Below, one piece after another: positions 42,988-50,675 of a stretch of DNA of 64,000 nt. This DNA comes from an uncultured Christensenella sp. (GTDB taxonomy: Bacteria > Bacillota > Clostridia > Christensenellales > Pumilibacteraceae), in the NCBI GenBank assembly GCA_910578545.1, contig CAJTPT010000001.1, positions 62,001 through 126,000 on the forward strand, read 5' to 3'. The translations under genes and the position numbers were made by a program. The notes under the pieces were generated by a model. That model saw nothing but the letters and a program-made list of their open reading frames with translations. It had not been told where the DNA came from and did no database searches. The first letter of the stretch is position 1. Each line of letters starts with the position of its first letter.

Positions 42988-44119
42988 GACTGTACCCCCT
43001 ACTGTCCGCATACGTACATTCTATAAGGTCGGCTATTCTCTTGGCGGTGCGCGGCGATTTGCTTCCGCTGTTCACCGTTGCAAGCTCGGCGACCGACGCG
43101 TATTCCTCGCGCCACTTTATCCCGCGCGAGCGCAGTATCTGTTTGAGTATATCTACAAACATCTCTCTGTCGGGATTGACGTACGTCACCACAAGCCCGA
43201 ACCTGTCAAACAGCGTAGGCTCTTGTTCCGTTTTTTTACTTCTGCTATACGACGGCTTACTGTCCGACGTGCAGTACAAAAGATAGTTATCGCCCTGCCC
43301 GTCGAGCGCGGCTTTAAGCAAGTCCTCGTCGCCGTCCGATAAATCGGCAGACAACCCGTCTATAAAAATAATAAACTTCTGTTTAAGCCCCGAAATCCCG
43401 TTTAACAGCGACGGTAGCTTATCCAGTTCGCCGCGCGGAAGCTCGATTAATTTAACCCTGTCGCGGTACTCGTACGCGATAGCGCGGACGGTGGTGGTTT
43501 TGCCCGTGCCGACGTCGCCGTACAACAGCGTGTGGAACGCGGGCAGTCTGTTTATAAAATTGTCGACATTGCCTACGACCTCGTTTTTTTCCTCGGCGTA
43601 GTCCTTTAAGTCGGACAGCCGTTCGCACGGCAAATCGACTGCCGTCATATCCCCGCCGCGGAATGAAAACGCATTTCCGCTTGCAAACACGCCGCTTCCG
43701 CGCTCGCGGTGAAACTTGTACAGCCCGTCGTATGTCGCCGAAAACCCGCCGAATCCGAACATCGGAAAGCAGTCCTTCGCCCGCTCGATAACAAGGTTTG
43801 CGGGGTCGATAAGCGACAGCTGTTTAAATATCAAAAGCTCGGTGACAACCCGCTTTTTTATATGCTCGGGTATGCGCTCGCCCGCCGCCGCGCGGCGTGT
43901 AAAAGCGTTGTCGTCGCTTAAGATAAGCTTTTTTATCCACTCGCCCGTGCTGTCACAGCCGTCGTCCGCAAGGCAGGCAAAAACGTCGGCGGCTTTTCGG
44001 ACGCGCGATACCGCGTCGTTTTGCACGATAAGCTCGGCAAGCGGCGCTATTCTTTGCGCTGTACGGGAATACAGCGCAATCGACTTATATCGCAAATAAA
44101 GGTCGAGAGGTTCACTCAT
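42980..44119 (-). CDS. DUF815-type AAA ATPase
   Basis: The 379-residue protein matches the DUF815 ATPases: a helical N-terminal region of about 130 residues, then the NVDNFINRLPAFHTLLYGDVGTGKTTTVRAI Walker A segment (about 190-215), FIIFIDGLSA as Walker B, and the downstream LFDRFGLVVTYVNPDREMFVDILKQI sensor region. These proteins have unknown partners; ATP hydrolysis is expected. Its stop overlaps the exporter start, suggesting a working pair, although DUF815 genes also occur without transporters. No ribosome site precedes the ATG; a TACAAA box 6 nt upstream makes a leaderless start possible. Confidence 0.85.
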   Translation of the reverse strand: MSEPLDLYLRYKSIALYSRTAQRIAPLAELIVQNDAVSRVRKAADVFACLADDGCDSTGEWIKKLILSDDNAFTRRAAAGERIPEHIKKRVVTELLIFKQLSLIDPANLVIERAKDCFPMFGFGGFSATYDGLYKFHRERGSGVFASGNAFSFRGGDMTAVDLPCERLSDLKDYAEEKNEVVGNVDNFINRLPAFHTLLYGDVGTGKTTTVRAIAYEYRDRVKLIELPRGELDKLPSLLNGISGLKQKFIIFIDGLSADLSDGDEDLLKAALDGQGDNYLLYCTSDSKPSYSRSKKTEQEPTLFDRFGLVVTYVNPDREMFVDILKQILRSRGIKWREEYASVAELATVNSGSKSPRTAKRIADLIECTYADSRGYSHG

Positions 44120-44129
44120 AATATATTTG

Positions 44130-44172
44130 TACAGTATTTATACTACTTGTACCATATTGATTGTACTACAAT
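44130..44172. promoter_or_regulatory. GTAC-containing palindromes in the shared regulatory gap
   Basis: ATTGTACTACAAT (44160-44172) is a 13-bp palindrome around a central C. Related TTGTAC/GTACAA motifs occur at about 44130 and 44145. They lie between the ATPase-exporter unit and the divergent 201-residue gene, as expected of operators for a metal-responsive or similar regulator. The regulator is not identified. Confidence 0.35.
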
Positions 44173-44233
44173 GCGCGTTCTTTGTCAACAAAGGCGAATA
44201 CCGTAAACGCCCTTCGACAAAGCTTGTGCGCAT

Positions 44234-44262
44234 TTGACAAAATTCGCGTTTAGGTTTAGAAT
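44234..44262 (+). promoter_or_regulatory. Promoter placed for leaderless transcription of the 201-residue gene
   Basis: TTGACA at 44234-44239, exactly 17 nt, TAGAAT at 44257-44262, then 6 nt to the ATG at 44269. No ribosome site is present. Confidence 0.75.
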
Positions 44263-44268
44263 ATACGT

Positions 44269-44874
44269 ATGGAAAGGATTTTTACTGTCGAGGATATAAT
44301 AGCCTGCGTCAACGAGTACGGGATTTTACCGTTCTGGGTCGAGGACGGGTTTTCGGCGTGGCAGATGTGCGGCGTCAGCTTTATGAAGCTGTGGAACATG
44401 CGCGAAAAGGCCGTTAACTCGCAAAAGATTATTTACGGCAAGTTCGTCAACAAAAAGGCGACTTTTGTGTCGACTGAGGCATTCCCCTATCTTTGCTCGT
44501 TACGCCGCGACGGCTATGACTTCGACTCGCTGTCCGACGAGGGCAAAGCGCCAAAACGCGAAATAGACATTATGTCGGCTGTCGGCGCCGAACCGACAAG
44601 GTCGTATCAACTAAAGCAGTCGCTCGACATGAAAGGCTTCGATAGCGTAGTCACCTCGCTTCAAAACAAAACGTACCTGTGCCTCACCTTTAAAAAGAGC
44701 TATATGGGCACTGCGCTGTTGAGTCGCCCCGAGGATATTTTCGGCTACGACTACGTGCGCTCGGCATACTCGTTGAGCGTAGAGGAAAACGCAAGCAAGC
44801 TTATAGAGCTCTGCCCCGGTCTAAACGAATTCGACGAAAAAACGCGGGCAAAGATCCTCTCGCCCGCGGTGTAA
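44269..44874 (+). CDS. AlkZ-related winged-helix-like protein
   Basis: The 201-residue product resembles a clostridial family sometimes annotated as AlkZ-related. Shared phrases I recall are the early ILPFW...SAWQMC segment, YGKFVNKKATFVSTEAFPYLCSLRRDGYDFDSLSDEGKAP in the middle, the helix region SYQLKQSLDMKGFDSVVTSLQNKTYLC, and the end FGYDYVRSAYS. The family relates to DNA-glycosylase-like winged-helix proteins, but function in this branch is not established. The assignment is from memory of the pattern and is moderate. The promoter sits so close that the mRNA should begin at the start codon. Confidence 0.55.
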   Translation: MERIFTVEDIIACVNEYGILPFWVEDGFSAWQMCGVSFMKLWNMREKAVNSQKIIYGKFVNKKATFVSTEAFPYLCSLRRDGYDFDSLSDEGKAPKREIDIMSAVGAEPTRSYQLKQSLDMKGFDSVVTSLQNKTYLCLTFKKSYMGTALLSRPEDIFGYDYVRSAYSLSVEENASKLIELCPGLNEFDEKTRAKILSPAV

Positions 44875-44878
44875 AAAC

Positions 44879-45023
44879 GTTTTTAATTATCCCGATATCG
44901 GGATTTTCGCCATTCATGCGGAAGTAATAAATATATTCGCTGTAATCGGTCTTGACCCAAAAGGCGGCGCGGCTGTTTCGCTAAGCGCTCCGTTCTTTTC
45001 CTTAACGCCGATAAAGTAAAGCT
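44879..45023 (-). pseudogene. Decayed gene remnant with frameshift
   Basis: In the 317-nt gap before ppk the reverse strand has two protein-like stretches in different frames: LYFIGVKEKNGALSETAA (45023-44958) and WVKTDYSEYIYYFRMNGE with its continuation (44956-44879). Joining them at the frameshift gives one continuous sequence of normal composition. No start, ribosome site or family can be named. The remaining bases of the gap show nothing else. Confidence 0.35.
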
Positions 45024-45192
45024 CATTTCGGCAAAAGGCGCTTGCACGGTGCAATCCAAAACGAAATCGTTGCCATCAAAAAACTATCGTGCCGTCGGCG
45101 GATATATCTCCTAACATTTCGTAATCCCAATATATATACAAATATAAAAATCAATATATGCCGATATGCGAATACGTAGGATAACGCGCATA

Positions 45193-47256
45193 TTACCGCT
45201 TGAATTTACCCACCAAAAACAGCTCTTGACTGTTGATAGGCTCGCCCGTAATTTCTTGCGCGATATATGTGCCGTCGGGCAAAAGCTTGCGCGCCTTGAC
45301 GTTGTCGGCAAACATGACCTCGAGCATATTAACCACCGTGTTTTCTATCGTCTTATCCAGTACGGGCGTTGCAATCTCGACGCGCTTATCCGTATTGCGG
45401 GTCATAAGGTCGGCGCTGCTTATATAGGTAACCCTGTCCTCGCCGTCGCCGAAGCAGTATATACGCGAATGTTCCAACAGCCTGCCGACTATGCTTGTGA
45501 CTGTAATATTTTCGGTCTTGCCCTTAATGCCGGGCAACAGACAGCAAATGCCGCGCACGAGAAGTCGGATTTTAACGCCCGCCTTGCTTGCGGCTATAAG
45601 CTTATCTATAATGAGCTTGTCGGTAAGACTGTTCATTTTCGCACGGATAAACGCGGGCTTGCCGTCCTTGGCTTTGTCCGTTTCGCGTTCGATATAGCGT
45701 ATAAGCCCGTTTTTGAGCGATGTGGGCGCGATAAGAAGCTTGCCGTATTCGTAATCGATATTACAGATAGCGAGGTTGCGGAAGAACGCTACCGCGTCCG
45801 CGCCGATATTGTCGTCCGCCGTGATTATATTTAGATCTGTGTATAGCTTGGACGTTTGCTCGTTGTAGTTGCCCGTGCCGAGGTGTGTGACATACCGCAG
45901 GTTTCCGCCGTCGGTAAGGACTACGGAAATGATTTTGGAATGTACCTTATAGTTGCCGCAACCGAATATAACGGTACAACCCGATTCCTTTAACACGTCG
46001 GCAAAATACAGATTGTTTTCCTCGTCGAACCGCGCGCACAGCTCAATAACGACTGTGACGTCCTTGCCGTTTTCGCTCGCACGCTTTAACGCTTCCACAA
46101 TGCGCGAGCGGTGGTCCATGCGGTAAATGGTAATCTTTATCGACGCGACGCGTTTGTCCGCAGCGCACTCGTCGAGCAATCGAACGAGCGTGTCCATACT
46201 GTCAAACGGATACGCCAAAAACAGGTCGCGCTTTAACACCGTTTCCAGCACCGAAACGCCTTCGGGCACGGGCGCGGTAAGCGGGTGTGCGTGACGGTAC
46301 TTCAGCGCCACCGCTGCGTCGGGCGAAAAGCTGTCCGAAAGCGACATCATAAATTTATAATCAAAGTAATGTTTTACCGTAAAACAGTATTGCTTTTTAA
46401 TGTTTAGTAGCTTTAGCAAAAACGTCTTTAAGTTGTCCGCGCCGTCCGAAATCTGAAGCCGTACTGCGTCCTGCGAACCGCGAAGCTCTACTTTGTGCTT
46501 GAGGAACTTGGAAAAATCGAAGTCGCGTTCTATGTCGTTGTCGTCGAGGTTTGCGTCAAAGTCGGCGTTGCGCGTAAGCCTCAGCATTGCCTGGCTCTGA
46601 ATTTTGTATCCGTCAAACGCGAGATACCCGAACGTGCGGATAAGCTCTTCCATAAGAATGATATTTGACTTTTTGCCGCCGACGAAGCTGAAATATTTGG
46701 GTAGCTTCGGACTGATCGCCATAACGCCGTACATAAGTCTGTCCGATTTGATCAGCTCGAACATCATGTATGTCTTCATGTTTTCAAACCGTATCATCGG
46801 GTGTTTGGCGTCAAGTACCATGGGCGACAACAGCGGAAGCACGGACGAGGTAAAATAGTCCTTGCACTTTGCGTACTGCTTTTGCGAAAGCTCGGCGCCC
46901 GTACGTATGCGAAGCCCCGCCTTGTTAAGCTCTTTTTTGAGCGAAGTAAAAACGCCGTCGGCGGACTTGTAGTAGTCCTTGGCAAGCTTGAGTATGCCTT
47001 CCACCTGCTCGCGCGCGGTAAGGTCGGTTTTGTTTTCGCGCGCGCCGCCGCTGAGCTTGTCGTCGTGAAGCAGACTTCCGACGCGCACCATAAAGAACTC
47101 ATCGAAGTTGGAATGGAATATCGACAAAAATTTGCACCGTTCCAAAAGCGGATTGGTAAGATCGGTTGCCTGTCCGAGCACTCGGTTGTTAAACTGCAAC
47201 CACGAATATTCGCGGTTTACGTATACGTCTTTTTTAAAGTGTATTGTTTCTGACAT
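45193..47256 (-). CDS. ppk: Polyphosphate kinase 1
   Basis: The 687-residue enzyme makes inorganic polyphosphate from ATP, and in reverse regenerates ATP. The N-terminal domain starts YVNREYSWLQFNNRVLGQA with HSNFDEFFMVRVG. The catalytic C1 and C2 domains contain YRMDHRSRIVEAL, ELCARFDEENN, the phosphorylated His region YKVHSKIISVVL, and the HLGTGNYNEQTSKLYTDLN motif. The end carries YISSADLMTRNTDKRVEI. The length is standard. Its partner phosphatase gene (Ppx/GppA type) lies 276 nt upstream on the same strand, separated by a repeat region, a common functional pair. Confidence 0.97.
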   Translation of the reverse strand: MSETIHFKKDVYVNREYSWLQFNNRVLGQATDLTNPLLERCKFLSIFHSNFDEFFMVRVGSLLHDDKLSGGARENKTDLTAREQVEGILKLAKDYYKSADGVFTSLKKELNKAGLRIRTGAELSQKQYAKCKDYFTSSVLPLLSPMVLDAKHPMIRFENMKTYMMFELIKSDRLMYGVMAISPKLPKYFSFVGGKKSNIILMEELIRTFGYLAFDGYKIQSQAMLRLTRNADFDANLDDNDIERDFDFSKFLKHKVELRGSQDAVRLQISDGADNLKTFLLKLLNIKKQYCFTVKHYFDYKFMMSLSDSFSPDAAVALKYRHAHPLTAPVPEGVSVLETVLKRDLFLAYPFDSMDTLVRLLDECAADKRVASIKITIYRMDHRSRIVEALKRASENGKDVTVVIELCARFDEENNLYFADVLKESGCTVIFGCGNYKVHSKIISVVLTDGGNLRYVTHLGTGNYNEQTSKLYTDLNIITADDNIGADAVAFFRNLAICNIDYEYGKLLIAPTSLKNGLIRYIERETDKAKDGKPAFIRAKMNSLTDKLIIDKLIAASKAGVKIRLLVRGICCLLPGIKGKTENITVTSIVGRLLEHSRIYCFGDGEDRVTYISSADLMTRNTDKRVEIATPVLDKTIENTVVNMLEVMFADNVKARKLLPDGTYIAQEITGEPINSQELFLVGKFKR

Positions 47257-47325
47257 TTCTATATTTTCCGATAAATTGATTTAAGGTGTTTGTTATTTTT
47301 CGCGGAGCACGTTCATACGCTGATT

Positions 47326-47373
47326 GCTGTCCCCATTGGGGGAAACGTCACGAGCCTGCGAGTGACAAAGGGG
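47326..47373. repeat. REP-like palindromic repeat, copy 1
   Basis: This 48-bp unit contains GTCACGAGCCTGCGAGTGAC, an imperfect palindrome, flanked by CCCC-ATTGGGG and AAAGGGG. It is nearly identical to the unit at 47421-47468. A partial relative lies at about 10147-10175. Confidence 0.6.
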
Positions 47374-47420
47374 TCATAGCAAGTCTATAGTGCGGCTTAT
47401 TCTGTCGTACAATCCGCTCT

Positions 47421-47468
47421 GTTGTCCCCCTTGGGGAAACGTCACGAGCCTGCGAGTGACAAAGGGGT
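47421..47468. repeat. REP-like palindromic repeat, copy 2
   Basis: The second copy, in the same orientation, is 95 nt from the first, in the gap between the ppk and Ppx/GppA genes. Confidence 0.6.
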
Positions 47469-47532
47469 TGCGGTAAACAACATTAAAAGGGCGCAACGCG
47501 CAGTTCGATAATTCCTAATTCCCAATTCTTAA

Positions 47533-48534
47533 TTACGAATTAACTTTACTTTTTTTCTTTTTAGTCCGTATCATCGGCTCGACTTGCGAATACGTAGGAA
47601 CACCTGCGGCGAGGTCGACGGGAACGGCGTTCTCGCCGCCCTTTGCTACGAGCGACAAATACCCTTCCTTAACGCCGCAGTCGCTGATAACCACGTTGTC
47701 GGGCTTGAACCGTTTAAGCAGTTCTTTAAGCACTATCGCCGCTACGGGCAAAACGTGGATTTTTTCGGGCGCGACCTTCATTATAAGCCGAGTGCGGTCG
47801 GGCGAATAGGACAGCCACTTGCAAAACTTTTTAAACTTTCCGTACCCGAAGTCGACGCTCATTTTTTCCTTTTCGCAAAACTCGCTGTACGCCGCATAAA
47901 TCGCGTCGTTAATCGACCCGACTAGGATCGCCGTGGTAAACTCGCCGCGGCCGCCGAGGTTCGCCTCGTCCGAGCGTTTGCGCACGTACTTCTTTATATG
48001 CTTGGACTGTTCCTCTGTGGGATAAATATCCACAACGTATTTATTGCGAAGCTTGATGGGTCCGAAGTCGAGACACACCATGTCGTCCTTGTTCTCTTTT
48101 TTGAGGTCGCACAGCTCAACGCTTCCGCCGCCTATGTCTATAAGCACTACCTTGTCGTACGCCGCATACTTGCGGTTGGACAAAAAGTCGCAGTACGCTT
48201 CTGTCACGCCGTCCAGATAGTTAATGACTATGCCCGTGCGCATGCGGATTTTTTCGGCGACTTCCTCTATATTATTAATGTTACGCAACGCCGCGGTGGA
48301 AATGCAATAGCACTCTTCCACGCCCATCGCTTTTACCGTAGACCGCGCCGTGATAAGCGCGTCGATAAGCTTTTCGATACCGCGCGCGGAAATGGCGCGT
48401 CCGTCAAAGTAGTCGGCAACCGCAATGTTCGTGCGATCCTTGTACACCGCCGAAAATATCCCTGTCGCCTTGTCGCCCTCGGCAACTACCGTCGACACAC
48501 CGGTCGAGCTCAAATCAATAACCGCATACTTCAT
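47533..48534 (-). CDS. Ppx/GppA family phosphatase
   Basis: The 333-residue actin-fold protein has the phosphate-1 loop as AVIDLSSTGVSTVV and the conserved segments CISTAALRNINNIEEV and IDIGGGSVELCD (phosphate-2). A later VISDCGVKEGYL is the terminal motif of the family. Members hydrolyse polyphosphate or the pppGpp 5'-phosphate. The usual first loop DxGSNS is DLSST here, a mild deviation. It lacks the extra C-terminal HD-like domain of long Ppx enzymes. Context (ppk downstream) favours the exopolyphosphatase role. GGGAGGG precedes the ATG. Confidence 0.88.
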   Translation of the reverse strand: MKYAVIDLSSTGVSTVVAEGDKATGIFSAVYKDRTNIAVADYFDGRAISARGIEKLIDALITARSTVKAMGVEECYCISTAALRNINNIEEVAEKIRMRTGIVINYLDGVTEAYCDFLSNRKYAAYDKVVLIDIGGGSVELCDLKKENKDDMVCLDFGPIKLRNKYVVDIYPTEEQSKHIKKYVRKRSDEANLGGRGEFTTAILVGSINDAIYAAYSEFCEKEKMSVDFGYGKFKKFCKWLSYSPDRTRLIMKVAPEKIHVLPVAAIVLKELLKRFKPDNVVISDCGVKEGYLSLVAKGGENAVPVDLAAGVPTYSQVEPMIRTKKKKSKVNS

Positions 48535-48576
48535 AATACCCTCCCTCGATTCTTAATTAATTCCCTATTCTTTGTC

Positions 48577-49641
48577 CTATCTTCCGAACGACACACCGAT
48601 GCTTTCCGCAACCGCTATCTCTTGGCAGTCGGTAGGAACAAGCTTAGCCTTGCCCGCGATATCGGCGAGCGCGTTGTACGTCACTCTGCCGCCGACAAGC
48701 GCAACCGTAACGCCGAACCTGCCGTCACGCGCGAGCTGACCGGCAAACGCGCCGAACTCGGTGGAAAGCACTCTGTCGTACGCCGACGGACTTCCGCCGC
48801 GCTGAATATGCCCGGGCACGACCACGCGCGTTTCCACGCGCGCTTTTTCGGCAACATACTTGGCAACCGCGTTGGTACACGTGGTATCGGTGCCGCGCGC
48901 CGCCGCACGCTCTTTCTTTTTCATCTTGCTCTCGGCAACAGTCATAGCGCCCTCGGCGATTGCCACGATACTGAACGCCTTGCCTGCGTCGGCACGCTTT
49001 TCCACCGCGCGCGCAACCTTGTCGGGCGAAAACGGGATTTCGGGCAAAAGTATGACGTCCGCACCGCCCGCAAGCCCCGCGTACAGTGTGAGCCAGCCTG
49101 CCTTGTTGCCCATTATTTCTACAAACATGGTCCTGCCGTGGCTCGCCGCCGTGGTGTGTATGCGGTCAATGCAATCGGTAGCTATATCGAGCGCGGTATG
49201 GAAACCGAACGTTACGTCGGTGCCCCAAATATCGTTGTCTATCGTCTTGGGCAGACCGATAACGTTGCAACCCTCGGCGGAAAGTAACGCCGCCGTCTTG
49301 TGCGTGCCCGCGCCGCCGAGCGTCAAAAGACAGTCCAGCCCCATCTTTTTGTAGTTCTTGGTCATCTGCTCGAGCCGCGTCGTGCTGTTTTCGTCCTCGA
49401 CGGTCATCAGCTTAAACGGTTGACGGCTTGTGCCGAGTATAGTTCCGCCCAGCGTGAGTATGCCCGTAAAGTCTGCGGGAGACATCTTGCGGCACTCGCC
49501 GCGAATAAGTCCGCCGTAGCCGTCGGCAATGCCGATGAGCTCGACGTTTTTGATGTTCTCAAACGCGTACTTGCCAAAGCCGCGAATGACCGCGTTAAGT
49601 CCCGGGCAATCCCCGCCCGAAGTCAATATTCCTATTCTCAT
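48577..49641 (-). CDS. 6-phosphofructokinase (PfkA superfamily, phosphate donor uncertain)
   Basis: The 354-residue enzyme phosphorylates fructose-6-phosphate in glycolysis. Motifs include GILTSGGDCPGLNAVIRG, the donor site LTLGGAGTHKTA (residues 107-118), the catalytic PKTIDNDI (131-138), MGNKAGWLTLYAG and PGHIQRGGSPSAYDR. The canonical GGDG is GGAG, with Ala111 replacing the Mg-binding Asp; some clostridial relatives have Asn here. PKTIDND with a Lys is the form found in pyrophosphate or mixed-substrate enzymes, whereas ATP enzymes have PGTIDND. The donor cannot be decided from sequence. GAGGAGG is the ribosome site, and the leader shares a conserved element with rsmA. Confidence 0.88.
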   Translation of the reverse strand: MRIGILTSGGDCPGLNAVIRGFGKYAFENIKNVELIGIADGYGGLIRGECRKMSPADFTGILTLGGTILGTSRQPFKLMTVEDENSTTRLEQMTKNYKKMGLDCLLTLGGAGTHKTAALLSAEGCNVIGLPKTIDNDIWGTDVTFGFHTALDIATDCIDRIHTTAASHGRTMFVEIMGNKAGWLTLYAGLAGGADVILLPEIPFSPDKVARAVEKRADAGKAFSIVAIAEGAMTVAESKMKKKERAAARGTDTTCTNAVAKYVAEKARVETRVVVPGHIQRGGSPSAYDRVLSTEFGAFAGQLARDGRFGVTVALVGGRVTYNALADIAGKAKLVPTDCQEIAVAESIGVSFGR

Positions 49642-49730
49642 ATATCCTCCTCAATCGGGATAAAAATTGCTTTTTTATTCGTAAGAATACACAAGTGTTT
49701 CAAACGCTTATAATCACAACTTTAATAATA

Positions 49731-49785
49731 TCACAATCACGGATTGCTTAACCGTTTGCCAAGCGCTTTCGTTCTTGAGATATGA
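49731..49785 (-). promoter_or_regulatory. Conserved leader element upstream of the phosphofructokinase gene (copy 2)
   Basis: A promoter (TTGACT 49825-49820, 18 nt, TATAAT 49801-49796) is followed at once by the sequence shared with the rsmA leader: CAATCACGGATTG, TTAACCGTTT and AAGCGCTTTCGTTCTTG on the plus strand. Both copies can form the CAATC/GATTG stem with a 3-nt loop whose first base differs. Confidence 0.5.
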
Positions 49786-49851
49786 CATATAGATAATTAT
49801 ATCACAATCATTTTATAATAGTCAATACTAAGGCACGTTTTACGTAAAACA

Positions 49852-49878
49852 AAAAGGAGCGCTTATTGCGCTCCTTTT
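49852..49878 (-). terminator. Terminator of the 129-residue lipoprotein gene
   Basis: AAAAGGAGCGC (49852-49862) pairs perfectly with GCGCTCCTTTT (49868-49878), with a 5-nt loop. Confidence 0.85.
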
Positions 49879-49891
49879 AGGTCGGAAATAA

Positions 49892-50281
49892 TTATTCCTT
49901 ATCGCTCTCCGTTTTAGGCGGGGTCTTGCCGTCCTGGCAGAAGTACGCTTCCTCGCCACCCTCGCTGGTGGATTTGAGTACGCCGTCGGAAACGATGGTA
50001 AGCGTTTGAGTGGTAGAAACACCCATCACGGAAACTGTAATCTTAACAGTCTTGCCGTCAACGGCGTACGTGCCGGAAAGCGAAACCGACTGCCCGCCCA
50101 TCGACTGATCCATAGTGACCTTGCCGTCTTTAAGCGTCAGGCTGGTGCCCTCTTCCTTTACGCCGTTCACATATGCGTAGTAGGTGCCCTCTACGTCATC
50201 GCCGCCGCAGGCCGTAAGAGCGAACGCACACGTAAACGCCATTACGAGGATTGTCAAGATTACAAGAATCTTCTTTTTCAT
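49892..50281 (-). CDS. Small lipoprotein, 129 residues
   Basis: A signal peptide (KKKILVILTILVMAFTCAF) ends in the lipobox LTAC followed by GGDD. The mature part is a small beta-rich domain (GTYYAYVNGVKEEGTSLTLKDGKVTM, then LSGTYAVDGKTVKITV) of the kind that repeats VxGTYxxxG in many secreted proteins of gut Clostridia. It probably sits on the outer membrane face as a binding or structural protein; function is unknown. AAGGAG precedes the start. Its promoter overlaps the upstream region of the divergent XRE regulator, so the regulator may control this gene. Confidence 0.8.
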   Translation of the reverse strand: MKKKILVILTILVMAFTCAFALTACGGDDVEGTYYAYVNGVKEEGTSLTLKDGKVTMDQSMGGQSVSLSGTYAVDGKTVKITVSVMGVSTTQTLTIVSDGVLKSTSEGGEEAYFCQDGKTPPKTESDKE

Positions 50282-50331
50282 TTTTCTTTCTCCTTTTTTT
50301 GTCCAATTTCTTTGGACTTTTTTGCTTTTAT

Positions 50332-50360
50332 ATGATAAACCAAAAATATTGGACTGTCAA
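50332..50360 (-). promoter_or_regulatory. Promoter of the 129-residue lipoprotein gene
   Basis: TTGACA (50360-50355), a 17-nt spacer and TATCAT (50337-50332). The -35 box lies inside the promoter region of the divergent XRE gene. Confidence 0.7.
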
Positions 50361-50393
50361 GCATTTTACCGATATTTTTTGTAAAATGCGTGT

Positions 50394-50594
50394 ATGAAGG
50401 AGATTAATTTCGCGATTAACCTAAGGTCGCTCAGGCGTAGCAAGGACATGACGCAAATCGAGCTTGCCAACATGCTTCACGTGGATAAGCGCACGGTAAG
50501 CGCTTGGGAAAACCACGTGTGCGAGCCGAGCTATGCCATGCTCGCCAAAATCTGCGAGATTTTCAGCGAAAGCTTCGATTCGATATTAACCTAA
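50394..50594 (+). CDS. XRE/Cro-type helix-turn-helix regulator, 66 residues
   Basis: The product is a single HTH_3 domain: NLRSLRRSKDMTQIELANMLHVDKRTVSAWENHVCEPSYAMLAKICEIFSESFDSIL. It fits the lambda-repressor-like pattern with the recognition helix at KRTVSAWEN. With no further domain it would bind DNA as a dimer and respond through abundance or a partner. TAAAAT lies 6 nt before the ATG and no ribosome site is upstream, so it is probably leaderless. The divergent lipoprotein is the likely target. A shared bidirectional terminator follows at 50614. Confidence 0.88.
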   Translation: MKEINFAINLRSLRRSKDMTQIELANMLHVDKRTVSAWENHVCEPSYAMLAKICEIFSESFDSILT

Positions 50595-50613
50595 CACAAA
50601 ACAGACTTAACAA

Positions 50614-50653
50614 AAAACACCTTCAAAGTTACATGTTACTTTGGAGGTGTTTT
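50614..50653. terminator. Bidirectional terminator
   Basis: AAAACACC-TTCAAAGT and its complement around 50646-50653 form a long stem with flanking A and T runs between the converging XRE and 159-residue genes. Confidence 0.8.
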
Positions 50654-50675
50654 CATAGGGTTATTTAAAATAATC

